Source: DASVCS01 sp036381495 (GTDB lineage Bacteria; Gemmatimonadota; Gemmatimonadetes; Longimicrobiales; RSA9). From it: a stretch of DNA of 64,000 bases. Both the position numbers and the translations under genes were made by a program. This document shows positions 1 through 9,266 of this stretch, piece by piece (the stretch's first letter is position 1; every line of letters begins with the position of its first letter). Under the pieces are notes generated by a model that was given only the letters and a program-made list of their open reading frames with translations, made no database searches and was not told where the DNA came from. The stretch lies in contig DASVCS010000159.1 of assembly GCA_036381495.1 (NCBI GenBank), positions 74,462 to 138,461 of the forward strand, given 5' to 3'.

Positions 1-1363
<1,363 letters not shown>

Positions 1364-1402
1364 CTCGACTCCTTCCCGGCGTTGTCGCCGCTCCCCGCCC
1401 GG

Positions 1403-1939
1403 TCACTCGAGCTCGAGCACGGTGATGTGCTGATTCGTGTAAATGCAGATGTCGCCGGCGATCTCGAGCGACCGGCGCACGATCTCGGCGGCGGAGAGAT
1501 CGGAGTGCGCCTTGAGCGCGCGCGCGGCCGCGAGGGCGTAGCTGCCGCCGCTGCCGATCGCGACGATGTCGTCATCGGGCTCGATGACGTTGCCATCGCC
1601 ACTGATCAGGAAGAGGTGGCTCCGATCCGCGACGGTGAGCAGTGCTTCGAGCCGCCGCAGGTAGCGGTCGGTCCTCCATTCCTTGGCCAGCTCGACGCAC
1701 GCCCGCGGCAGGTTGCCGGGGTGGCGTTCGAGCTTCTCCTCGAATTTCTCGAAGAGGGCGAAGGCATCGGCCACCGAGCCGGCGAACCCGGCCAGGATCC
1801 GCCCGTCCTTGAGCTTGCGGACCTTGTGCGCCGTCCCCTTGATCACCGTGTCGCCGACCGTGACCTGGCCGTCGCCGCCGAGGGCGACGCGGTCGCGGTG
1901 GCGCACGGCAATGATCGTGGTGGCATGCATCTGGGGCAT
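1403..1939 (-). CDS. hslV: ATP-dependent protease peptidase subunit HslV
   Basis: Threonine peptidase that forms the double-hexamer core of HslUV. 178 residues. The catalytic segment HATTIIAVRH is followed by the conserved GGDGQVT motif and the AHKVRK stretch that carries active-site lysine, then GFAGSVADAF and a SGDGNVIEPDD loop. The start at 1939 (MPQMHATT) has GAGGAG six bases upstream; starting at the internal ATG (1930) would leave that site 14-15 bases away. Either way a few residues must be removed to expose the catalytic Thr (residue 7 from this start). Followed by hslU after 39 bases. Confidence in function is high; the exact N-terminus is less certain. Confidence 0.96.
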   Translation of the reverse strand: MPQMHATTIIAVRHRDRVALGGDGQVTVGDTVIKGTAHKVRKLKDGRILAGFAGSVADAFALFEKFEEKLERHPGNLPRACVELAKEWRTDRYLRRLEALLTVADRSHLFLISGDGNVIEPDDDIVAIGSGGSYALAAARALKAHSDLSAAEIVRRSLEIAGDICIYTNQHITVLELE

Positions 1940-2163
1940 CCGTTCTCCTCGCGATACGCGATCCCGTTGTCTCATCTCCGAACGCCCCGGTCGTCTCCCG
2001 CCCGAAGCGAAGCGGCACCCGCGGATCCGGTCCGCGGCCGTGCCGCCGCCCGGCAGCGCGACGCCGCGCCCGCGGACCCCGTGCCACCCGGCCTCCGGAG
2101 TGTACCCCCGAGTGCCGGGGATTCTCCCGCGGGAATCTGGGGGTCGCGCGGAGGCGATGCAAA
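1940..2163 (-). other. non-coding leader upstream of hslV
   Basis: No supportable gene. Together with repeat copy A it makes a 488-base gap between hslV and xerC inside an otherwise compact operon. It contains a stem-loop at 2019-2037 (CCGCGGA/TCCGCGG with a 5-base loop) and the hslV ribosome binding site next to 1939. No convincing -35/-10 pair was found. Confidence 0.5.
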
Positions 2164-2400
2164 GGGATAGGGCTAGGGCTGGGGCTAGGGCTAGGGCTGG
2201 GCGGTCTGGCCCCCAGGCCCTCCGTGCGCGAGCGCGTGCGCGTCCTCGCTGTCCCGCGACCCCGAACCCGAACCCGCGACCGTGGAAACGGAGGCTTCCT
2301 TCGGGCGCCCCGCTCCCGGCCGCCCCCATCCCGTAAACGTAAACGTTCCCGCTCCCGCTCCCGTTCCCGGCCGTTCCCATCCCGATCCGGTCGGCGGCAC
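2164..2400. repeat. mosaic intergenic repeat, copy A
   Basis: Copy of a dispersed element also seen at 23136-23324, 57028-57323 and 60380-60585. Order here: a G-run block at 2164-2201 with GGG spaced by CTA/CT; a GTGCGCGAGCGCGTGCGCG block at 2224-2242; a GTGGAAACGGAGGCTTCC module at 2281-2318; then CCCGTAAACGTAAACG plus (CTCCCG)n at 2328-2371. From 2281 to 2371 it is nearly identical to 57179-57262. The CGGGCACTCCCCAGCCC end found in copies C and D is missing. It ends close to the xerC stop codon. Confidence 0.85.
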
Positions 2401-2427
2401 GGGCCCCCGAATCGGGCGATCGCGGCG

Positions 2428-3390
2428 CTACGCCCTCGGGTGTGCCCGGTCGTAGACGCGCTTGAGGCGTTCCTTCGATGTGTGCGTGTAGATCCGGGTG
2501 GTCGAGAGAGAGGCGTGGCCGAGGAGTTCCTTGACGGCCATCAGGTCGGCGCCGGCGTCGAGGAGGTGCGTGGCGAAGGAGTGGCGGAGCGAGTGGGTCG
2601 AGAGGCCGGCGTTCTCGGCCACGGCGTCGAGCGCGGCGCGGACGATCTGCTGGAGCTGGCGCGCGGAGAGGCGACGGCCACGCACGGAGAGGAAGACGGC
2701 CTTCCGGTCCCCGCCGGACCGGCGGAGCAGTTCGGCGCGGCGCGGCTCGTAGCGGCGCAGCGCCGTGACGGCGGCTCTGCCGAGCGGGACGATCCGCTCT
2801 TTGCGGCCCTTCCCGCGGACGCGGATCTGGTCTCCAATGAGATCGATGTCCGCCAGGTCGAGCTGGCGCAGCTCGGAGAGGCGTATCCCGGTGGAGTAGA
2901 AGACTTCGAGGATCGCCAGGTTGCGCGCGCCGAGGAAGCCGCCCTCGGCCGCGCGGTTCTCGGCGAGGGTGAAGACGCGCGCGATGTCGTCCTGGCCGAG
3001 CCAGGCGGGCAGGTGGCGCTCGGTCCGGGGCGAGCGCAGGGCGCGGGCGGGGTTCGCCTCGACGATCTCCTCGCGGTGGAGATAGCGGAAGAGCGAGCGG
3101 ACGGCCGAGAGCTTGCGGCTGATCGAGCGCCGTGCCAGTCCGCGTCGTGAGAGCGCGCCCAGGAACGCGCGGAGCGCAAGACGATCGACACCGGCCCAGT
3201 TCCACGCTTCGCCGCCGTAATACGTGGCCAGGAACGCGGTGAACTCGCGGAGGTCCCGGCGGTACGCGGCCACGGTGTGCGGACTGAGCTGGCGGCCGTC
3301 TTCGAGGTGGCGCAGATAGTCGGCGACGGCGGCGCCTGCCGTGCTCGCGGAGTCGTCGGCGGCGGCGACTCGCGCCGCTTCGTCGCTCAT
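2428..3390 (-). CDS. xerC: tyrosine recombinase XerC
   Basis: Site-specific recombinase that, with XerD, resolves chromosome dimers at dif. 320 residues from the ATG at 3390: an N-terminal SAM-like core-binding domain (about 20-105) and a C-terminal catalytic domain with the complete set R170 (STGIRLSEL), K194 (RGKGRKER), H266-x-x-R269 (THSLRHSF), H292 (LLGHASL) and Y301 (TRIYTH). An upstream ATG at 3468 would add 26 residues and overlap trmFO; no ribosome site supports it, so the family-length start was chosen. It lies 40 bases after trmFO on the same strand, a pairing common in many bacteria. XerC versus XerD is judged mainly from this context. Confidence 0.9.
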   Translation of the reverse strand: MSDEAARVAAADDSASTAGAAVADYLRHLEDGRQLSPHTVAAYRRDLREFTAFLATYYGGEAWNWAGVDRLALRAFLGALSRRGLARRSISRKLSAVRSLFRYLHREEIVEANPARALRSPRTERHLPAWLGQDDIARVFTLAENRAAEGGFLGARNLAILEVFYSTGIRLSELRQLDLADIDLIGDQIRVRGKGRKERIVPLGRAAVTALRRYEPRRAELLRRSGGDRKAVFLSVRGRRLSARQLQQIVRAALDAVAENAGLSTHSLRHSFATHLLDAGADLMAVKELLGHASLSTTRIYTHTSKERLKRVYDRAHPRA

Positions 3391-3430
3391 CGCGGCGACC
3401 CGGGTGACGGGAGCCGTGGTCGCGGCGGCT

Positions 3431-4771
3431 TCACGCCGCGACTCCCACGGCCGGGAGCGGAGCGACATCGTGCACGCGCATCCACGTGCTCAGCGCGGCG
3501 AGCGCCCGCTCCGCGAGCAGCTCGCGCTTCCGCCGTTTGTCGCGGATCCGTTGCTCGAGTGGATCGAGCAGGCCGATGTTCGAGTTCATGGGCGCGAACC
3601 TCCCGGGCTCGGCTTCTCGGAGGTAGCGGTACAATCCGCCGATCATCGTGGTCGAGGGCGGGAGCACGGGCGTAGCGCCACGCACGATACGGTCGAGGTT
3701 GATCCCGGCGAGGATCCCCGATGCGGCCGACTCGGTGTACCCCTCGACGCCCGTGAGCTGCCCGGCGAAGAGGAGGTCGGGCCGGGACTGCGGCGCGCCG
3801 AACGGCGCGAGGCGCGCCGGGAAATTCAGGTACGTGTTGCGATGGATCGAGCCGTGGCGCAGGAACTCCGCCGCTTCGAGCCCCGGCACCATGCGGAAGA
3901 CCCGCCGCTGCTCGCCGGTCCGGAGCCGCGTCTGACAGCCGACCAGGTTCCACATCTGGCCGCCGCGATCCTCGCGCCGCAGTTGCAGCACGGCGTACGG
4001 CTCGCGGCCGGTCCGTGGATCGGGCAGGCCCACGGGCTTCATGGGGCCGAAGCGGAGCGTGTCATCGCCGCGTGCAGCCATGACCTCGATCGGCAGGCAC
4101 CCCTCGAAGTAGGGGATCCGCTCCCAGTCGTGGCCGGGATAGATGTCGGCCGCGCGCAACGCGTCGAGGAACGCGTGATAGCTGTCGCGGTCGAAGGGAC
4201 AGTTCAGGTAGTCGTCCCCCTCGCCCTTGCCGTAGCGGGAGCCGAAATAGGCGATGTCGCGGTCGACGGACTCGAAGGCGACGATGGGCGCGATGGCGTC
4301 GTAGAAGGCGAGCCCCTCGTCGCCGAGGAGGCGGCGGAAGACGTCGGAGAGCGCATCGGACGTCAGCGGCCCGGTCGCGACGACGGCGGGGCCGGCCGGC
4401 AGCTCGACCGCCTCGCTGCGTTCGACGCGGATGCGCGGGTGCGCCTCGATGTACGCGGTCATCCGCGCGGCGAAGACATCCCGGTCGACGGCGAGCGCCG
4501 CTCCGGCCGGCACGCGCGCCTCCTCCGCGGCGGCGAGGAGCAACGAGCCGAGTGCACGCATCTCGGCCTTGAGCAGCCCGTGCGCGTTCGTCGGTTCGAG
4601 GCTCTTGAAGGAGTTGGTGCAGACCAGCTCGGCGAGCCGATCCGTCCGGTGCGCGGGCGTCGCGCGTTCCGGACGCATCTCGATGAGGACCACGTCGTGG
4701 CCGCGGCCGGCGAGCTGCCAAGCGGCTTCGCACCCGGCCAGCCCGCCGCCGACGACGGTGACTTCCGCCAC
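3431..4771 (-). CDS. trmFO: methylenetetrahydrofolate--tRNA-(uracil-5-)-methyltransferase TrmFO
   Basis: Folate- and FAD-dependent enzyme that makes 5-methyluridine at position 54 of tRNA. 446 residues, normal length. The N-terminal FAD-binding VTVVGGGLAGCEAAW is followed by the TrmFO-diagnostic segment VCTNSFKSLEP (Cys51) and, later, FAPMNSNIGL near the C-terminus. The start is GTG at 4769-4771 with GGGAGG seven bases upstream. It follows topA by 13 bases and precedes xerC, the classical topA-trmFO-xerC-hslV-hslU order. It distinguishes this lineage from those using S-adenosylmethionine-dependent TrmA. Confidence 0.96.
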   Translation of the reverse strand: MAEVTVVGGGLAGCEAAWQLAGRGHDVVLIEMRPERATPAHRTDRLAELVCTNSFKSLEPTNAHGLLKAEMRALGSLLLAAAEEARVPAGAALAVDRDVFAARMTAYIEAHPRIRVERSEAVELPAGPAVVATGPLTSDALSDVFRRLLGDEGLAFYDAIAPIVAFESVDRDIAYFGSRYGKGEGDDYLNCPFDRDSYHAFLDALRAADIYPGHDWERIPYFEGCLPIEVMAARGDDTLRFGPMKPVGLPDPRTGREPYAVLQLRREDRGGQMWNLVGCQTRLRTGEQRRVFRMVPGLEAAEFLRHGSIHRNTYLNFPARLAPFGAPQSRPDLLFAGQLTGVEGYTESAASGILAGINLDRIVRGATPVLPPSTTMIGGLYRYLREAEPGRFAPMNSNIGLLDPLEQRIRDKRRKRELLAERALAALSTWMRVHDVAPLPAVGVAA

Positions 4772-4784
4772 GCTCGACCTCCCG

Positions 4785-7121
4785 TTACGACTTCTCCGCC
4801 GTCACCAGATCGGCGCTGTCCGGCGCGAACTCGCCCTTGCACTGCGGGCACCGGAGGAACTCGCCCTTGGCCTTGGTGCTCTTCTGCACGAGGTAGGCGT
4901 GGCCGCAGTCCGGGCAGGGCCCGGGGATCGGGCGATCCCAGCTCGACCAGTCGCAGTCCGGGTAGCGGGTGCAGCTCCAGAAGACTTTCCCGCGGCGGCT
5001 GCGCTTCTCCGCGACCTGGCCCTCGCCGCATTTCGGGCACTCGAGTCCCGGGATCGTGACCGGCTTGGTATAGCGGCACTTCGGGTAGTTGCCGCAGGCG
5101 ATGAAGGTACCCAGCCGCCCCTCGCGCTCGACCAGCTCGCCGCCACACTTCGGACACTTCTCGCCGATCGGGCGCGGCTCTTTGCGCTCCTTCGGATCGA
5201 GCGGCCGTGTGTAGCGGCACTCGGGGTACCCGGAGCAACCGAAGAACCGGCCGTGACGCGACCACTTGAGCGTCAGCGGCCTGCCGCAATCCGGGCAGTC
5301 GCCGGCCTCGGCATCGACCACTTCCCGCAGCACCTCATTCGTGCGGCGCTCGCCTTCTTCGAGCTGCCGCTGGAAGGGGGCGTAGAAGGTCTCGAGCACC
5401 GTGCGCCACTCGAGCCGGCCTTCCTCGATGCGGTCCAGCTCCGTTTCCATGCCGCTGGTGAACCCGACATCGAAGAGGTCCGGGAAGAGGCGGACCAGCA
5501 TCTTCGCGACCGTCTCGCCCAGAGGCGTGGGCTGGAAGCGCTTCTGCTGCATCTCGACGTACTTGCGGTCACGCAGCGTCGAGATGATCTGCGCGTACGT
5601 CGAGGGTCGGCCGATCCCCAGCTTCTCGAGCTCCTTGACGAGACTCGCCTCGCTGTAGCGCGGTGGCGGCTGGGTGAAGTGCTGTGCCGGCACGATCTCG
5701 ATCAGCCGGCAGCGGTCCCCCGCCGCGAGCTCCGGTAGCGGCGCGAGCTCGTCCAGGGTGCGGTGGTCGCCCTCCTCGCGCGCTTCCTGGTAGAGGCGCG
5801 TGAAACCGTCGAATTTGAGAATCGAGCCCGTCGCGCGGAAGAGGTAGCGCCGCCCCGCGCCGCTCGCGCCCCCGGCGGCCGGACCGCCCCGGCCCCTCAG
5901 GTCGAAGTCGACGGTGGTCGTGTCGAAGACCGCCGGCGCCATCTGCCCGGCAATGAAGCGGAGCCAGATCAGCTCGTACAGCCGGGCCTGGTCCCGGTCG
6001 AGGTAGCGCCGGACCGCATCGGGGTGACGCGTGGGGTCGGTCGGCCGGATCGCCTCGTGCGCCTCCTGCGCTCCCTTCTGTTGCTTGCCGCCCCAGAGTC
6101 GGACACCGCCGCGCGCCGCGTAGCGCTCGCCGAACCGCTCGATGATCAGCTCGCGCGCGGCCTCCGCCGCGCTCGGCGCCACGCGCGTCGAGTCCGTCCG
6201 CATGTACGTGATCAACCCCGCCGCGCCATCGGGCCCGAGATCCACGCCCTCATAGAGCTGCTGCGCCACGCGCATGGTCTTCTGCGCCGCAAAGCCCAGC
6301 CGCTTCGCCGCCTCCTGCTGAAGCGTGGACGTCGTGAACGGCGCCGGTGCGTTCTTGGTCCGCTCACGGCGCTTGACCTCCGAGACGACGAACGGCACGC
6401 CATCGATGTCGGCGAGGACGGCGCGCGCGGCGGCCTCGTCCTCGAGGCGGAACGCCTTGCCGTCGATGTGGTGGAGCTTGGCTTCGAACCGGTGGTCGTC
6501 CTTCTCGAGCGCCGCGGTGATGGACCAGTATTCCTGCGGCGTGAATGCGCGGATCTCGTCCTCGCGCTCGGTGATCAAACGGAGCGCCACGGTCTGGACG
6601 CGCCCGGCGGAGAGGCCCGGCCGGATCGGTTTCCACAGGATCGGGCTGACCTGATAGCCGACCAGCCGGTCCAGGATACGCCGCGCCTGCTGCGCCTCCA
6701 CCTTGCGCCGGTCGATCGCGCCCGGGCGCTGCATGGCGTTGCGGACCGCATCCGCCGTGATCTCGTGGAAGAGCACCCGCCGGAAGCGCTGGCCATTGGC
6801 TCGCTCGTAGCCGAGCTGCTCGGCCACGTGGTACGCGATGGCCTCGCCCTCGCGGTCCGGGTCGGTCGCGAGGATCACCTCCTCGGCGCCTTCCGCCTCG
6901 CGCCGCAACTCCTGGAGGATTTTCCCCTTGCCCCGGATCGTGACGTAGCGCGGCTCGAAGCCGCGCTCGATGTCCACCCCCAGTTCCCGCGCGGGGAGGT
7001 CTCGGACGTGCCCCACCGACGCCCGCACCCGGTATCCCGGGCCCAGGTACTTGGCGATCGTCCGCGCCTTCGCGGGCGACTCGACGATCACCAGTCGCGT
7101 CTTCCGGTTCTTTCCCGGCAT
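4785..7121 (-). CDS. topA: DNA topoisomerase I (type IA)
   Basis: Relaxes negative supercoils through a 5'-phosphotyrosine intermediate. 778 residues. The N-terminal TOPRIM domain shows VIVESPAKARTI and the acidic TDPDREGE cluster (about 87-94); the active-site Tyr306 lies in GLITYMRTDSTR. Four C-terminal zinc-ribbon repeats follow from about residue 595, each with CPxCG...C.YPxC-type spacing; the last is CPDCG...CPQCKG. The start ATG at 7121 is preceded by GGGAGA. It sits between aroK (57 bases) and trmFO (13 bases) in one transcription direction. Confidence 0.97.
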   Translation of the reverse strand: MPGKNRKTRLVIVESPAKARTIAKYLGPGYRVRASVGHVRDLPARELGVDIERGFEPRYVTIRGKGKILQELRREAEGAEEVILATDPDREGEAIAYHVAEQLGYERANGQRFRRVLFHEITADAVRNAMQRPGAIDRRKVEAQQARRILDRLVGYQVSPILWKPIRPGLSAGRVQTVALRLITEREDEIRAFTPQEYWSITAALEKDDHRFEAKLHHIDGKAFRLEDEAAARAVLADIDGVPFVVSEVKRRERTKNAPAPFTTSTLQQEAAKRLGFAAQKTMRVAQQLYEGVDLGPDGAAGLITYMRTDSTRVAPSAAEAARELIIERFGERYAARGGVRLWGGKQQKGAQEAHEAIRPTDPTRHPDAVRRYLDRDQARLYELIWLRFIAGQMAPAVFDTTTVDFDLRGRGGPAAGGASGAGRRYLFRATGSILKFDGFTRLYQEAREEGDHRTLDELAPLPELAAGDRCRLIEIVPAQHFTQPPPRYSEASLVKELEKLGIGRPSTYAQIISTLRDRKYVEMQQKRFQPTPLGETVAKMLVRLFPDLFDVGFTSGMETELDRIEEGRLEWRTVLETFYAPFQRQLEEGERRTNEVLREVVDAEAGDCPDCGRPLTLKWSRHGRFFGCSGYPECRYTRPLDPKERKEPRPIGEKCPKCGGELVEREGRLGTFIACGNYPKCRYTKPVTIPGLECPKCGEGQVAEKRSRRGKVFWSCTRYPDCDWSSWDRPIPGPCPDCGHAYLVQKSTKAKGEFLRCPQCKGEFAPDSADLVTAEKS

Positions 7122-7178
7122 TCTCCCGATTCCCCTCCCGCGCGCCGGTCGCTCCTGATCGGACCGGCGCGCCTCGGT

Positions 7179-7724
7179 TCACGCTACACCCGCGAGTTCC
7201 GCAATCTCCTCCGCCAGCTCCTCGGGGTCGCGGCCATCCACGTCGACCACCACGTCCGCGAGCCGGTAGAGCGGCTCGCGCTCGCGGATCAGTGTGCGGG
7301 CGGCGGCGATGGGATCCGGCGCGGAGGCGAGGAGCGGCCGGTGCGAGAGCGTCCGACTCGCCCGTCGCACGGCCTCGGCCGGCGAGATCCGCAGCCAAAC
7401 GACGAGGGTCTCCGGGCCGAAGGCATCGAGCAGCTCCGGCTGGGTGATCCAGCCGCCGCCCGGCGCGAGCACCGCATGCTCGATTCCGGCGACCTCCTCG
7501 GTCAGTTCGGCCTCGAGCGCCCGGAAGGCCGGCTCGCCCCGGAGGCGGAAGATCTCCGGAATGGAAATACCCGTGCGACGCTCGATCTCTTCATCGAAGT
7601 CGATGAAGACCCAGCCGAGCAGGTCCGCCAGCCGCCGCCCCACCGTGCTCTTCCCCGCCGCCATGAAACCGACCAGGATCAGCCGGGTCACCCCATCCGC
7701 TTCCGGGCCCGCACGCCCGCTCAT
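7179..7724 (-). CDS. aroK: shikimate kinase
   Basis: Phosphorylates shikimate at O3 in the chorismate pathway. 181 residues. P-loop GFMAAGKST (19-27), the shikimate-binding DFDEEIERR with Asp44, Arg68 in GEPAFR, the GGG triplet at 89-91, the lid segment SHRPLL and the C-terminal REPLYRLAD motif are all visible. It begins 9 bases after the aroC stop, so the two steps flanking EPSP synthase are encoded together. aroK versus aroL cannot be separated from sequence alone. Confidence 0.95.
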   Translation of the reverse strand: MSGRAGPEADGVTRLILVGFMAAGKSTVGRRLADLLGWVFIDFDEEIERRTGISIPEIFRLRGEPAFRALEAELTEEVAGIEHAVLAPGGGWITQPELLDAFGPETLVVWLRISPAEAVRRASRTLSHRPLLASAPDPIAAARTLIREREPLYRLADVVVDVDGRDPEELAEEIAELAGVA

Positions 7725-7733
7725 CCCGACATC

Positions 7734-9104
7734 CTAGGTCCGCGGCTGGATCCGGGCGAGGTACCCCTCGAAGTTGCGCCGCATCTCGGCGAGCGAGTCG
7801 CCGCCGAACTTCTCGAGCATGGCATCCGCCAGCACGATCGCGGCCATCGCCTCCCCGACCACGCCGGCCGCCGCCAGCGCCACGACGTCGCTGCGCTCCC
7901 GCACCGCATCCGCGCGCTGTCCCGTCCGCACGTCCACGCTGCGGAGCGGGCGCATCAACGTCGACAACGGCTTCATCGCGACGCGCACGATGATCGGCGC
8001 GCCCGTGGTCATCCCACCCTCGAGGCCGCCCGCGTTGTTCGATAGCCGCTCATACCCCCCGGTCCGGGACAGGTTGCCTCCCAAACCCGTCACCGCCGCC
8101 GCTCCTTCGGCGACCTCCGTTTCACTCCGGTTGCCTCCCAACCGCCCCACCACCTCCCCTTCGGCGACCTCCGCTTCGCTCCGCTTGCCTCCCGACCGCG
8201 CGGTCGCCGGGGCGCCTTCGGCGCCGTCCGTCGTGGTCGGCTCGGCGTGCATCGGGGCGCGCGTGATCTCGTCGTGGACGGTGGAGCCGCGGCGGCGCGC
8301 GGCCTCGAATCCGAGGCCGATCTCGACGCCTTTCATTGCCTGGATGGACATGAGCGCGCCGGCGAGGCGACCATCGAGGCGGCGGTCCCACGAGACGTGA
8401 CTGCCGAGGCCCGCGGGGACGCCGCGGATGACGACTTCGAAGACGCCGCCGAGCGTATCGCCATCGCGGCGGGCGGCATCGATCGCTTCGATCATGCGGC
8501 GCTCGGCATCGGGGTCGAGGGTGCGGAGTGGTGAATCGTCGACGGCGGCGTTCAGGTCCTCGGGCAGTGTTTCCGGTACGGCGGCCTCGACGGGGCCGAG
8601 GCGGACGATGTGACTGCCGACGGTGATGCCGAACTCGGCGAGCAGGCGCTTGGCGATGGCGCCGGCGGCGACGCGCGCGGTGGTCTCGCGGGCGGAGGCC
8701 CGCTCGAGGATGTCGCGGGCGTCGGAGCGGTCGTACTTGAGGATGCCGACGAGGTCGGCATGGCCGGGGCGCGGGAGGTGAACGCGCCGGAGCGCCTCCT
8801 CGTCGATGTCGGCGGGGGGCGGTGCGTGGGCCATGGCGACCTTCCAGTTCTGCCAGTCGCGGTTCCAGATGAGGAGCGCGATGGGCGAACCCAGTGTCTC
8901 GCCGAGCCGGATGCCGGAGAGGACTTCGGCCCGGTCCTGTTCGATCTTCATGCGCGCGCCGCGCCCGTAACCGCCCTGGCGACGCCGGAGGTCCGGGTCG
9001 ATGTCACGCTCGACGACGAGCGGCAGGCCGGCCGGCACGCCTTCGACCAGCGCCAACAGCCCCCGGCCGTGCGACTCGCCGGCTGTCCGAAACCGAAAAT
9101 GCAT
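7734..9104 (-). CDS. aroC: chorismate synthase with a repeat-derived insertion
   Basis: Converts EPSP to chorismate using reduced FMN. 456 residues against a usual 350-400. Signature segments are RTAGESHGRG, RRQGGYGRGARM, RPGHADL, SARETTARVAAGAIAK and NNAGGLEGGMTTG. The extra length sits at residues about 285-352, just before the NNAGG signature, and encodes two and a half copies of a GGNRSETEVAEG-like unit. The ATG at 9104 was preferred over the GTG at 9110 because GAGGT lies a few bases before it. First gene of the seven-gene run to hslU. The core is intact, so the enzyme is probably active. Confidence 0.95.
   Translation of the reverse strand: MHFRFRTAGESHGRGLLALVEGVPAGLPLVVERDIDPDLRRRQGGYGRGARMKIEQDRAEVLSGIRLGETLGSPIALLIWNRDWQNWKVAMAHAPPPADIDEEALRRVHLPRPGHADLVGILKYDRSDARDILERASARETTARVAAGAIAKRLLAEFGITVGSHIVRLGPVEAAVPETLPEDLNAAVDDSPLRTLDPDAERRMIEAIDAARRDGDTLGGVFEVVIRGVPAGLGSHVSWDRRLDGRLAGALMSIQAMKGVEIGLGFEAARRRGSTVHDEITRAPMHAEPTTTDGAEGAPATARSGGKRSEAEVAEGEVVGRLGGNRSETEVAEGAAAVTGLGGNLSRTGGYERLSNNAGGLEGGMTTGAPIIVRVAMKPLSTLMRPLRSVDVRTGQRADAVRERSDVVALAAAGVVGEAMAAIVLADAMLEKFGGDSLAEMRRNFEGYLARIQPRT
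8071..8230. repeat. 54-base tandem repeat inserted in frame in aroC
   Basis: CCTTCGGCGACCTCCG begins at 8104 and again at 8158 (54 bases, 18 codons); a shortened third copy starts at 8215, and GGTTGCCTCCCAA appears before the first unit. The units keep the aroC frame open and encode an acidic/glycine-rich loop. The unit length, a multiple of three, and the location in a surface-loop position explain how the gene tolerates it. Confidence 0.75.
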
Positions 9105-9127
9105 CACCACCTCGGAGGTCCAAGGAA

Positions 9128-9151
9128 AGAGCCCGGCCGAGACCGGGCTCT
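9128..9151 (-). terminator. hairpin in the aroC leader (possible attenuator)
   Basis: AGAGCCCGG and CCGGGCTCT form a 9-bp stem with a 6-base loop; on the minus strand it is followed by TTTCC. It lies between the predicted aroC transcription start (about 9164) and the aroC ATG, so it would be transcribed in the leader. It could instead be the terminator of the lipoprotein gene ending at 9267. Confidence 0.6.
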
Positions 9152-9170
9152 CCGTTCCTGCTTGCCGTCC

Positions 9171-9199
9171 TATATACGCGGTTCGGCAGGGGTTGTCCA
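9171..9199 (-). promoter_or_regulatory. sigma-70-type promoter of the aroC operon
   Basis: On the minus strand TGGACA (9199-9194) is separated by exactly 17 bases from TATATA (9176-9171). Both are unusually AT-rich for this region. The predicted start is near 9164, about 60 bases before the aroC ATG. Confidence 0.65.
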
Positions 9200-9266
9200 G
9201 GGATGCGGATCCGGCGTATGCGGCCGATCCCGGTCGCGGACGCTCGCCGCACCGACGCCGCCGGCG

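Noticed and set aside
2164..2201. GGGCTA repeats read as a telomere or linear replicon end
   Set aside because: Only a few units, internal to the window and flanked by ordinary operons; copies recur at four intergenic sites.
8071..8230. aroC insertion considered as an intein or a frameshift
   Set aside because: Too short, no splicing residues, and the frame continues into the intact C-terminal signature.
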